Positions 1 through 7,185 of a DNA stretch of 16,016 nucleotides are shown one piece after another. Below the pieces are notes generated by a model. That model was not told the origin of the DNA. It saw only the letters and a program-made list of their open reading frames with translations, and ran no database searches. The position numbers were made by a program, and so were the translations under genes. Every line of letters starts with the position of its first letter. The first letter of the stretch is position 1. Source of the stretch: Firmicutes bacterium CAG:646 (GTDB lineage Bacteria; Bacillota; Clostridia; Lachnospirales; Lachnospiraceae). The stretch is from the NCBI GenBank assembly GCA_000432335.1, contig HF995348.1:1-16016 (forward strand). Reading direction: 5' to 3'.

Positions 1-1955
1 ACACAGAGATGGGCAAGATTGCGAATCTTTTGGAAGGAGAGGAAGATGGTGAGACTCCTCTTCAGAAAAAACTGGCGCAGCTGGGAAAATATCTCGGTGT
101 ATTGGCACTGGCAGCTTGTGCCGTTATCTTTGTGATAGGACTTTTGAATGGAATTCCTGTAATGGAAATCTTTATGACAGCAGTTTCTCTGGCCGTTTCT
201 GCGATTCCCGAAGGTCTTCCGGCAATCGTAACGATCGTGCTTTCTATTGGCGTTCAGCGAATGGTTAAGAAAAATGCCATTATTCGTCGTCTTCCGGCAG
301 TGGAGACACTGGGAAGCGCTTCTATTATCTGTTCCGATAAGACAGGAACTCTGACCCAGAATAGAATGACTCTGGTTAAGACCTATCTGGATGGAGAGGA
401 AGAACCGGCAGACTTTTCAGAGACAGTTTCTGAGGAAGTACGAAAACTGCTTCTTTATGGAACACTTTGCTGTGATGGCTCCGTTACTATAGAAAATGGA
501 CAGGAGCACCATATTGGAGATCCTACAGAGACATCTATTGTATTAGGCGCTTATAAAAATGGCATGGTGAAGGAAGAGCTGAATGAGAAATATCCCCGGG
601 TGGCAGAATTGCCGTTTGATTCAGACCGTAAGCTGATGACCACAGTAAATCAGATGGATGGAAAGTATGTGGTTATTGTAAAAGGCGCTTTCGATATGAT
701 GGAAAAACGCTGTATTTCCGGAGATTTGGATAAAGCCCGTAAGAATGTGGAAAGTATGAGCGAGAATGCCCTTCGTGTTCTTGCAGTGGGATATAAAGTA
801 ATCAGTGAAATCCCGAAAACACCTACCTCAGAAGAATTGGAAAATGGACTCCAGTTCATGGGTCTTGTGGGAATGATCGATCCGCCAAGACCAGAAGCAA
901 AAGAAGCGGTAGCTGTCTGCAGAAAAGCAGGTATCCGTCCGGTAATGATCACAGGAGACCATGTAGTGACCGCATCTGCGATTGCCCGGGAATTGGGAAT
1001 CCTTCAGGAAGGCGAGCGAGCAGTAACAGGCAGCGAGCTGGACGCAATGACAGAACAGGAGCTGGATCAGCAGGTAGAACATATTTCTGTATATGCCCGT
1101 GTTTCACCGGAGAATAAGATCCGTATCGTAAAAGCATGGCAGAGAAAAGGACAGGTTGTTTCTATGACAGGAGACGGTGTCAATGATGCGCCGGCTCTGA
1201 AAGCAGCAGATATTGGCTGCGCTATGGGTATTACCGGAACAGACGTGGCAAAGGGCGCTGCGGATATGACTCTGACGGATGATAATTTCGCTACGATTGT
1301 AGATGCAGTACAGGAAGGAAGAGGAATTTACGCCAATATTCGAAAAGTTGTGGGATTTCTGTTGGGAACCAATATTGGAGAAGTGGTGTGTGTATTCCTT
1401 GCCATGCTGCTTTGGCATAAGAGTTTATTCCTGTCTATGCAGCTGCTCTGGATCAATCTGGTGACAGACAGTCTTCCGGCAATCGCGCTGGGTATGGAAG
1501 CAGTAGAAAAAGACGTTATGACTCAGAAACCAAAATCAAAAGACGAAAGTATCTTTGCACATGGCTATGGTGTACGAATTGTTCTGCAGGGTCTGATGTT
1601 TGGTGTTCTTACTCTGATTGCCTTTAAGGTGGGAGAGAACCAAACGGGAACGCTGGCAGGCGGACAGACACTGGCATTTATGGTTCTGGCGCTTTCTCAG
1701 GTTGTGCAGGCATTTAATATGCGTTCGGAGCATTCTCTGTTTAAGATCGGTGTATTTACGAACCGGAAGTTAAATATGGCAGCGCTTGTTTCCGTTGTAC
1801 TGGTAGCTTTAGTACTCTTCACTCCTGTATCCGTAGCCTTTGGTCTGGTGATGCTGGATTGGAAAGTGTATCTGATCGGTCTTGGACTGATCCTTGTGCC
1901 GGTAGTGGTTATGGAACTGTCAAAAGCCTTTGGACTGATTAAACATCATCATTAA
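1..1955 (+). CDS. P-type calcium-transporting ATPase, 5'-truncated by window edge
   Basis: Membrane ATPase of the P2A (SERCA/PMR1-like) class, expected to export Ca2+ from the cytoplasm using ATP. The reading frame is open to base 3, so the true start lies upstream and the ATG at base 9 is internal. Counting from that ATG, the visible parts are the M4 motif PEGLP (67-71), the phosphorylation loop DKTGTLT with Asp110, the nucleotide-binding KGAFD (225-229), MITGDH (313-318), the hinge TGDGVNDAP (387-395), and M5 to M10 in the last 200 residues. M5 has Asn455 and Glu458 and M6 has Asn483, Thr486 and Asp487, matching SERCA calcium ligands. The M8 position equivalent to SERCA Glu908 is Gln564. 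The actuator domain (TGE loop) and M1-M2, roughly 230 residues, are missing only because of the window edge. The protein ends in three histidines. Substrate is inferred; Mn2+ is an alternative. Confidence 0.93.
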   Translation, partial: TEMGKIANLLEGEEDGETPLQKKLAQLGKYLGVLALAACAVIFVIGLLNGIPVMEIFMTAVSLAVSAIPEGLPAIVTIVLSIGVQRMVKKNAIIRRLPAVETLGSASIICSDKTGTLTQNRMTLVKTYLDGEEEPADFSETVSEEVRKLLLYGTLCCDGSVTIENGQEHHIGDPTETSIVLGAYKNGMVKEELNEKYPRVAELPFDSDRKLMTTVNQMDGKYVVIVKGAFDMMEKRCISGDLDKARKNVESMSENALRVLAVGYKVISEIPKTPTSEELENGLQFMGLVGMIDPPRPEAKEAVAVCRKAGIRPVMITGDHVVTASAIARELGILQEGERAVTGSELDAMTEQELDQQVEHISVYARVSPENKIRIVKAWQRKGQVVSMTGDGVNDAPALKAADIGCAMGITGTDVAKGAADMTLTDDNFATIVDAVQEGRGIYANIRKVVGFLLGTNIGEVVCVFLAMLLWHKSLFLSMQLLWINLVTDSLPAIALGMEAVEKDVMTQKPKSKDESIFAHGYGVRIVLQGLMFGVLTLIAFKVGENQTGTLAGGQTLAFMVLALSQVVQAFNMRSEHSLFKIGVFTNRKLNMAALVSVVLVALVLFTPVSVAFGLVMLDWKVYLIGLGLILVPVVVMELSKAFGLIKHHH

Positions 1956-1957
1956 AT

Positions 1958-2016
1958 AAAGAAGAAGTTGTTGTACTGAAAACGGGAAAGGAAAAAAGTA
2001 CAACAACTTCTTTTTT
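1958..2016. terminator. Bidirectional intrinsic terminator between convergent genes
   Basis: A perfect 14-bp inverted repeat (1963-1976 with 1998-2011) encloses a 21-base loop, and A-U or G-U pairs extend it outward to 1958 and 2016. A run of six T follows on the plus strand. The minus-strand exit is A/T-rich but a weaker U-tract. It lies between the ATPase stop and the ABC-F stop, so it can end both transcripts. Confidence 0.9.
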
Positions 2017-2019
2017 AGG

Positions 2020-3816
2020 TTAATTTTGGGCGGCGATTTTCTCGGCGAGGTCGTTTAAATAGACCCAGCGCTCCATTTTTTCTTCTAATTGTTTTTCTGT
2101 TTCTTCTTTTTCCGAAGAAATCTGAGAAAGTTTTCCTGAATTTGTGGCATTTGCCATCATTTCTTCATCTAGTTTTTCTATTTTTTCTTCCAAAGCGGCG
2201 ATATCGTCGTCGATGGTTTCAAATTCTTTTTGCTCTTTATAGGAGAATTTTAATTTGCTGGTTCGATTCTGTTTCCAGTTTTTTGCTGTATTCTTTTTTT
2301 CATCAGGAAGCTTTTTGTCTGGGACAGATACATCAGAATCAGTGCTTGTCTGCTGTTTCTTTTCTATATAGTCGGTGTAGCCGCCTTCATATTGCTGAAG
2401 ATGTCCATGACCGTCAAATTCAAAGATACGGTCCACCACATTATCCAGAAAATAACGGTCATGGGAGACAGTGATCACGATTCCCACGAAGGAATTCAGA
2501 TAATCCTCCAGAACCGTCAGGGTGGGAATGTCCACATTATTCGAAGGCTCATCCAGAATCAGTACATTGGCACCACTGACGAGAACGGAAAGAAGATAGA
2601 GCCGGCGTTTTTCGCCGCCGGACAGTTTGGAAATCGGGGTGTACTGCATATCTGGGGTGAAAAGGAAGCGTTCCAGCATTTGGGAGGCGCTGATTCGTCC
2701 CTCTCGTGTCTGTACATATTCGGCAATATCTTTGACATAATCAATCACTCGCTGATCGGTGTCAAAATTTGGTTCTTCCTGTGCAAGATAGCCGATTTTG
2801 ATGGTTTCTCCAATTTCCAGATGCCCCTGATCCGGTTGAATGAGCCCCAGGATGATTTTCATCAGGGTGGATTTTCCACATCCGTTTGGACCAACGATTC
2901 CTACCCGCTGATTTCTTAATACGGTATAGGAAAAATCGTCGATCAATTTTCGCTCTCCGTAGGATTTGCTTATATGATGGAGTTCTATCGTTTTCTTTCC
3001 CATACGGGTTTCTACGGAATCCATTTCAATCGTTTGGTCGGTTACAGGAGCTGTTCCGTTTTTCAGCGCTTCCAGCCGTTCCAGACGGGCTTTTTGTTTG
3101 GTGGTTCTGGCGCGGCAGCCCCTTTTTGCCCATTCCATCTCAATCCGAAGAATACTTTGGCGTTTCCGTTCCGAGGCCAGCTCCATTTCTTCCCGTTCTG
3201 CCTTTAGTTCCAGAAATTTGGAATAATTGGAAGTATAACTGTATAGATTTCCCCGGCTGATTTCCAGAATCCGGTTGGATACCTTGTCCAGAAAATAGCG
3301 ATCATGCGTTACCATAAGAAGAACGCCCCGATAATTTTTCAGATACTCCTCCAGCCAAAGGATCATTTCCTCATCCAGATGGTTGGTAGGTTCATCCAAA
3401 AGCAGAACATCAAAATCGGAAGCCAGTACCTTGGCAAGAGCTACCCGTCTTCGCTGACCTCCGGAAAGCTGTTCGATGGGAATTTCATATTGAGTGATGC
3501 CAAGGCGATTCAGATTACTCTGTACCAGCCAGTCAGTGTCACTGTTTCCATCTAAAGAATAAGAGAGGACAGTGGAATGTTCCGGAAATACTGGATTCTG
3601 GGGAAGGTAGGCGATGCGCAGATTATTTTGGCGGATAATCTGTCCGCTGTCGGGTTCATCAAGACCGGCTACCATGCGCAGAAGCGAGGTCTTTCCAGTA
3701 CCATTGATACCGACGATACCGATTTTATCCCCTTCTTGGATGCCAAAAGATGCATCTTGAAAAATAATTTTTTCACCGAAAATCTTATGGATATGTTCTA
3801 TATTGATAATATTCAT
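2020..3816 (-). CDS. ABC-F family ATPase (Uup/YfmR-like translation factor)
   Basis: Soluble twin-ATPase protein of 598 residues with no membrane segments, so it is an ABC-F ribosome-binding factor rather than a transporter. ABC1 has Walker A GINGTGKT (36-43), LSGGQ (117-121), Walker B with Asp141/Glu142 and switch His171. The basic linker at about 190-275 is short and Arg/Lys-rich, as in housekeeping ABC-F proteins that act at the ribosomal E site. ABC2 has Walker A GPNGCGKS (309-316), LSGGE (398-402), Asp422/Glu423 and His452. The C-terminal 90 residues form a charged coiled coil beginning KLKFSYKEQ (521-529), the arrangement of Uup and B. subtilis YfmR, which relieve ribosomes stalled at difficult sequences such as polyproline. 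The start has a strong GGAAAGGAG site at 3825-3833. Uup/YfmR assignment rests on linker length and the coiled coil; an antibiotic-resistance ABC-F is less likely because those usually carry a longer linker. Confidence 0.92.
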   Translation of the reverse strand: MNIINIEHIHKIFGEKIIFQDASFGIQEGDKIGIVGINGTGKTSLLRMVAGLDEPDSGQIIRQNNLRIAYLPQNPVFPEHSTVLSYSLDGNSDTDWLVQSNLNRLGITQYEIPIEQLSGGQRRRVALAKVLASDFDVLLLDEPTNHLDEEMILWLEEYLKNYRGVLLMVTHDRYFLDKVSNRILEISRGNLYSYTSNYSKFLELKAEREEMELASERKRQSILRIEMEWAKRGCRARTTKQKARLERLEALKNGTAPVTDQTIEMDSVETRMGKKTIELHHISKSYGERKLIDDFSYTVLRNQRVGIVGPNGCGKSTLMKIILGLIQPDQGHLEIGETIKIGYLAQEEPNFDTDQRVIDYVKDIAEYVQTREGRISASQMLERFLFTPDMQYTPISKLSGGEKRRLYLLSVLVSGANVLILDEPSNNVDIPTLTVLEDYLNSFVGIVITVSHDRYFLDNVVDRIFEFDGHGHLQQYEGGYTDYIEKKQQTSTDSDVSVPDKKLPDEKKNTAKNWKQNRTSKLKFSYKEQKEFETIDDDIAALEEKIEKLDEEMMANATNSGKLSQISSEKEETEKQLEEKMERWVYLNDLAEKIAAQN

Positions 3817-3869
3817 ATTGTTAGCTCCTTTCCTTGCTAAAACGATAGATGATCGTTCACAGCAACACG

Positions 3870-3898
3870 ATTATAACGGAAAAGAGAGGGCGGTTCAA
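3870..3898 (-). promoter_or_regulatory. Sigma-A promoter for the ABC-F gene
   Basis: On the minus strand, TTGAAC (3893-3898), a 17-bp spacer and a perfect TATAAT (3870-3875). The predicted transcript starts near 3863 and has a leader of about 45 bases. The leader contains the inverted repeat AACGAT-N5-ATCGTT (3841-3857) just upstream of the ribosome binding site. Confidence 0.65.
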
Positions 3899-3905
3899 GA
3901 GAAAC

Positions 3906-3934
3906 TGGAAAAACAGGTGGAATTGAGGTATAAT
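3906..3934 (+). promoter_or_regulatory. Sigma-A promoter for the M20 amidohydrolase gene
   Basis: A perfect TATAAT lies at 3929-3934 with TGGAAA (4 of 6 to consensus) 17 bp upstream at 3906-3911. It is divergent from the ABC-F promoter, with the two -35 boxes about 7 bp apart. The predicted leader of about 75 bases contains a small hairpin (GTGC-N3-GCAC, 3942-3952) and a 6-bp longer-range complement (3941-3946 with 3983-3988). Confidence 0.55.
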
Positions 3935-4016
3935 TGTGAGAGTGCGGAGCACGAAACAATTCGTCAGGCGTTCTTCGACTGGCGCACTAAGATGAAAATA
4001 TAAAGAGGACAGCAGC

Positions 4017-5195
4017 ATGGAAAAAATACCGTATGAAAGTTATCAGGAAGAACTGGTATATTTGCGCAGATACTTCCACACCTGGCCGGAGGTGAGCATG
4101 GAAGAGAGGAAAACAACAAAATATGTGTTTGAGTATTTGCAGAAATTGGGATTGGAACCTCAGATGACGGGGGAGGTAGGGGTAACGGCAATGGTCTGGG
4201 CGCGGGAAGAGATTCGAGGGCGCTGCCGGACGGTTGCAGTGCGTTCGGAGTTGGACGCTATTCCCGTACAGGAGCTGAATGAAGTGTCATGGAAATCCAG
4301 GGAAAAAGGAGTTATGCATGCCTGTGGTCACGATGCCATTATAGCAGCGGGGCTGGTGCTTGCAAAAATATGTGTCCAGTATCGCGAAAGTCTACCGATT
4401 AATGTGAAATTTTTGTTTCAGCCGGGAGAAGAAAATGGTCAGGGCACGCAGATGATGTTGGATGCAGGGGTGATGGAAAATCCTCATGTGGACGAATTTG
4501 TGATGTATCATTATGTAAATGATGCGCCTTTGGGAATGGAACTTCATCGGGGAGCATCGACGGCAGCGATTGGTTCTGTCTTTTTGAGGGTTCAGGGAAA
4601 ATCGGCGCACTGGTGCAGCGCTGCTTGTGGTACAGACGCCCTTCTTGCAGGGGCAAAACTCATTGAGGCAGCGCATGAAATCAATTCTTCTTATCAGGGA
4701 AAAGGTCCCTTTATCGTGGGGATCGGGATGATGGAGGGGGGAACGGCAAAAAATGTAATAGCCGGGGAAGCAGTGCTTTCGGGAACCCTTCGGGCGTGTT
4801 ACTTGGAAGAATATGAAAAGATCCGAGGGATTTTTCTGGATAAGATCTGTCAGATTGAGAAAGAAACCGGAACACAGATACAGGTAGAGATTGATGAAGA
4901 TCCCATACCGCCGATTATCAATGATGACGATATGGTAGATCTGGGATTGGAAACAGGAAAACAAGTGTGGGGAGAGGATTGTCGGCTGGTGACACAGTTG
5001 TATTTGTCGGGAGACAGCGCAGCGTATTATTTTCGTCTGGCAAAGGGGATCTTTATGGTGTTTACCGCTGAAAAGCAGGGAGAAGAAAATTATCCGCTGC
5101 ATAGTGGAAGATTTGATATACAGGAAGAAGTCTTGTGGAAGTCTGTGGCAACGCTGCACAGTTTTCTGATGAGGGAGGATATTCTGCCGGAATAG
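4017..5195 (+). CDS. M20-family metallo-amidohydrolase (N-acyl amino acid hydrolase type)
   Basis: Predicted cytosolic di-metal hydrolase of 392 residues from the M20D group (hippurate hydrolase, N-acyl-L-amino acid amidohydrolase, plant IAA-conjugate hydrolase), which cleaves an acyl group from an amino acid or peptide. The N-terminal HTWPEVS (21-27) replaces the usual H-x-x-PE. All five expected metal ligands can be placed: Cys103 and His105 in HACGHD, Glu139 in QPGEE, His165, and His362 in LHSGRF. The lid/dimerisation domain has GKSAHW (194-199), with His198 as the residue that usually reaches the neighbouring subunit's site. The usual SEDF block near the C terminus reads GDSAAYYF (332-339), and the basic-residue block reads AVRSELDAIP, so the substrate may differ from well-studied members. 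Start chosen for the GAGG site at 4005-4008, 8 bp upstream. It is a single-gene unit with its own promoter. The exact substrate cannot be told. Confidence 0.9.
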   Translation: MEKIPYESYQEELVYLRRYFHTWPEVSMEERKTTKYVFEYLQKLGLEPQMTGEVGVTAMVWAREEIRGRCRTVAVRSELDAIPVQELNEVSWKSREKGVMHACGHDAIIAAGLVLAKICVQYRESLPINVKFLFQPGEENGQGTQMMLDAGVMENPHVDEFVMYHYVNDAPLGMELHRGASTAAIGSVFLRVQGKSAHWCSAACGTDALLAGAKLIEAAHEINSSYQGKGPFIVGIGMMEGGTAKNVIAGEAVLSGTLRACYLEEYEKIRGIFLDKICQIEKETGTQIQVEIDEDPIPPIINDDDMVDLGLETGKQVWGEDCRLVTQLYLSGDSAAYYFRLAKGIFMVFTAEKQGEENYPLHSGRFDIQEEVLWKSVATLHSFLMREDILPE

Positions 5196-5207
5196 CATTT
5201 TATAGAT

Positions 5208-5242
5208 AAAAAAATTGCCCGTCAGATAAGATGGGCAATTTT
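5208..5242. terminator. Terminator shared by convergent genes, enclosing the acyltransferase stop codon
   Basis: AAAATTGCCC (5211-5220) pairs with GGGCAATTTT (5233-5242) around a 12-base loop. On the minus strand the stem runs into seven T (complement of 5208-5214), a good intrinsic terminator for the acyltransferase. On the plus strand only four T follow, so termination of the amidohydrolase transcript is likely weaker. The acyltransferase stop codon (5222-5224) is in the loop and its last codons form one arm. Confidence 0.8.
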
Positions 5243-6211
5243 ATCGGTGATAACCACAAAAAGCTTTCTCGAGAGAAGCCAGACAAGAAACAGGCAGAAT
5301 CCGATTAAAAGAAGACTCTCCAGATTGCTTTCCACAGAAGTGAGGATGGAAGAGCCATACTTAAAACAGCTGTAGACAAAACCGTGAAAAATATAAATAG
5401 CCATGGTTCTCTGACCGAGATAAGAATAGGATTTTTTCTCTGAGGGGAGAACCAGCATAAAAAGGTAGATCAATAAAAAGGAAATCCCATAACAGATGAT
5501 GCGGATCGCGACTCCTTCTAAATTGCCAAGCTCCATGTCCGCATAGGAATATCTTCCGTAAAAAATTTTAGGAGTAAGTTTGTGATGGTATTCATCTGTA
5601 AACAGGAAAACAGCCAACAATCCCAAAATCGTCAAAGCGCCCAGATATCCCTTTCTGTTTCTGAATCGGGCGAGGCAGGAGCTGTCAAAGCTTAAGCCAG
5701 CCAGAAAAAAGGGAAAGAAAAATAAAATCCGGGGGATGGACAAAAAATTATCCAACTCGGTAAAACCTACGAGAAGTCCTGCAATTAACGAAAGAAGAAG
5801 GTGCCCCGGAATCTTTTGAACAACAGGGGCGATAACCCGCCAGACAAATAGGGCCATTAAATACCACAGGGAAAATTTCGGTCGGGTAAAATAAAGCCCC
5901 GTATCCTTGTCCAGAATATAAGTATACAGCAGGTAATAAATGATCTCGTAGACAAAATAAGGAATCACTAAACCCTGAATCAGTTTTTTGGCGGAGGGGA
6001 TTTTTTTGGAAAAATAGCCGGAGATAAAAATAAATGCCGGCATATGAAAGGCAACAATTCCCCATTTTAATTCATATAGGAATGCATTCTGATCGTAGCT
6101 GGGTTCTATGAAATGACTGATCACCACGAGAACGATCAAAAGTACTTTATAATTATCAAATAAATATTCCCGCGTATCCAGTTTCTTTTGGGGAACCGTT
6201 TCATTTTGCAT
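5222..6211 (-). CDS. Membrane acyltransferase-3 family protein (O-acetyltransferase-like)
   Basis: Polytopic protein of 329 residues with about ten hydrophobic segments, resembling the fucose 4-O-acetylase (NolL) branch of the acyltransferase-3 family. Such proteins pass an acyl group, usually acetyl, to surface or exported glycans. The first helix carries the family histidine (His33, in VVISHFIEP), followed by FHMPAFIFISGYF (55-67), the typical second conserved block. The rest is hydrophobic helices with short loops and no fused SGNH domain. An in-frame GTG exists at 6217, but it is only about 3 bp from AAGGA; the ATG at 6211 has about 8 bp spacing and is chosen. The gene is divergent from the SGNH hydrolase at 6377, separated by a promoter region. 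The acceptor is unknown; teichoic acid, capsule or peptidoglycan are all possible. Confidence 0.88.
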   Translation of the reverse strand: MQNETVPQKKLDTREYLFDNYKVLLIVLVVISHFIEPSYDQNAFLYELKWGIVAFHMPAFIFISGYFSKKIPSAKKLIQGLVIPYFVYEIIYYLLYTYILDKDTGLYFTRPKFSLWYLMALFVWRVIAPVVQKIPGHLLLSLIAGLLVGFTELDNFLSIPRILFFFPFFLAGLSFDSSCLARFRNRKGYLGALTILGLLAVFLFTDEYHHKLTPKIFYGRYSYADMELGNLEGVAIRIICYGISFLLIYLFMLVLPSEKKSYSYLGQRTMAIYIFHGFVYSCFKYGSSILTSVESNLESLLLIGFCLFLVWLLSRKLFVVITDKIAHLI

Positions 6212-6246
6212 AAACACACCATCCTTAAAAAATTTTAATCATCAGT

Positions 6247-6275
6247 ATTTTACTGTTCTGATATTCAGATGACAA
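6247..6275 (-). promoter_or_regulatory. Sigma-A promoter for the acyltransferase gene, with an inverted repeat in the spacer
   Basis: On the minus strand, TTGTCA (6270-6275), a 17-bp spacer and TAAAAT (6247-6252), each 5 of 6 to consensus. The spacer contains the perfect inverted repeat TCTGA-TAT-TCAGA (6257-6269), placed where a bound repressor would block polymerase. Confidence 0.65.
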
Positions 6276-6285
6276 GATGAAAAAT

Positions 6286-6314
6286 TGATAAAAATATTAC
6301 AAAAATCATACAAA
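6286..6314 (+). promoter_or_regulatory. Candidate sigma-E promoter for the SGNH hydrolase gene
   Basis: CATACAAA at 6307-6314 matches the sporulation sigma-E -10 consensus CATACAAT at 7 of 8 positions. TGATAAA lies 14 bp upstream (6286-6292) and carries the core ATA of the sigma-E -35 element. A sigma-A reading (TTGATA at 6285, TACAAA at 6309) also exists but is weaker at -10. The assignment is from sequence only. Confidence 0.4.
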
Positions 6315-6376
6315 AAACAAAAGAATTGCATAAAAAATAGTTACGAAATTTGGAGAAAAAAGAAGGGAAGAATGAT

Positions 6377-7087
6377 ATGGATCAAAACAAAAGAAGAAAA
6401 CGGGCGCAGGCATTTTTTATGGTAGCGATTGTCCTTGTTTTTTGGAATCTCATGGATCATATGAGCAGTGAGGATAAAACTGTTGTAGCTTGCGTAGGAG
6501 ACAGTATTACGTATGGAACGGGGGTGGAGAACAGAAAGGAATATTGTTATCCGGTACGTCTCCAGCAGATGTTGGGAACAAAAGAATATCAGGTGGGGAA
6601 TTTTGGCGTTGAAGGGGTGACTGTACAAAAGAAAGGAAATATACCCTATGTAAATGAGACCGTATATGAAAAAAGTCTGAAATATGATGCAGATATTGTT
6701 GTAATGATTCTGGGAACCAATGATTCCAAAAAAGTGAATTGGAAAAATACGGAATCCTTTGAAAAAGATTACCGGGAATTAACAGAAAACTATGAAAAAT
6801 TACCCCAGACGCCGAAACTCATACTGGCAACACCGCCTAAAGTATTTGAAGCTTCTGCAGAATGGAATGAGGATACTTTGATGAGTGATGCAGTGATTCA
6901 AGAAGAATGTAAAATTATTAAGAAAATTGGAGAAGAGAAAAAAATACCGGTTCTGGATCTGTATACGCTGACAGAAAACCATCCGCAATGGTTTCGGGAA
7001 GATGGCGTACACCCCAATCAAAAAGGGGCAGAGCAGATTGCCGTAGCCGTGGCGGAAGAAATAAAAAGTATGGAATCTTCTCAGTGA
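6377..7087 (+). CDS. Membrane-anchored SGNH/GDSL hydrolase
   Basis: Predicted extracytoplasmic serine esterase or acyltransferase of 236 residues. The N terminus is a short basic stretch (KRRKR, 5-9) and one hydrophobic helix (about 12-27) with no obvious cleavage site, so it probably stays as an anchor. The SGNH blocks are complete: GDS with nucleophile Ser43, Gly77 in NFGVEG, Asn115 in LGTND, and Asp209 with His212 in DGVHPN. A longer frame beginning with TTG at 6350 has no ribosome binding site; the ATG at 6377 has AAGGGA 8 bp upstream and gives a normal anchor. The family deacetylates sugars and glycans or, when paired with acyltransferase-3 proteins, transfers acetyl groups. Its divergent neighbour is such a membrane acyltransferase, which favours a role in cell-surface glycan O-acylation. 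Lipid or peptide esterase activity cannot be excluded. Confidence 0.87.
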   Translation: MDQNKRRKRAQAFFMVAIVLVFWNLMDHMSSEDKTVVACVGDSITYGTGVENRKEYCYPVRLQQMLGTKEYQVGNFGVEGVTVQKKGNIPYVNETVYEKSLKYDADIVVMILGTNDSKKVNWKNTESFEKDYRELTENYEKLPQTPKLILATPPKVFEASAEWNEDTLMSDAVIQEECKIIKKIGEEKKIPVLDLYTLTENHPQWFREDGVHPNQKGAEQIAVAVAEEIKSMESSQ

Positions 7088-7103
7088 TGAGGTATCTTAT
7101 GAT

Positions 7104-7165
7104 GGAGCTGCTGCATTAAGTGCATATCCAGAATATTTCTGAATCATGTTTAAAGCGACAGCTCC
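7104..7165. other. Possible branched RNA fold between SGNH gene and cotJC
   Basis: GGAGCTG (7104-7110) pairs with CAGCTCC (7159-7165). Inside lie two short hairpins, TGCA-N5-TGCA (7112-7124) and CAGAA-TAT-TTCTG (7129-7141). No T-run follows on either strand, so it is not a typical intrinsic terminator. It occupies most of the space between two convergent genes, where a terminator or processing site would be expected. Confidence 0.3.
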
Positions 7166-7185
7166 AAAAAACTTTAGGTTAAACT

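Noticed and set aside
2392..2919. 175-codon plus-strand frame inside the ABC-F gene
   Set aside because: It is the complement of the second ATPase domain coding sequence and shows no independent motif or ribosome binding site.
2020..3816. ABC-F gene as an antibiotic resistance determinant
   Set aside because: The short interdomain linker and the Uup-type C-terminal coiled coil point to a housekeeping translation factor.
4392..5198. 268-codon open frame on the minus strand inside the amidohydrolase gene
   Set aside because: It is antisense to a well-supported gene, rich in His, Cys, Arg and Phe as shadow frames are, and has no domain motif.
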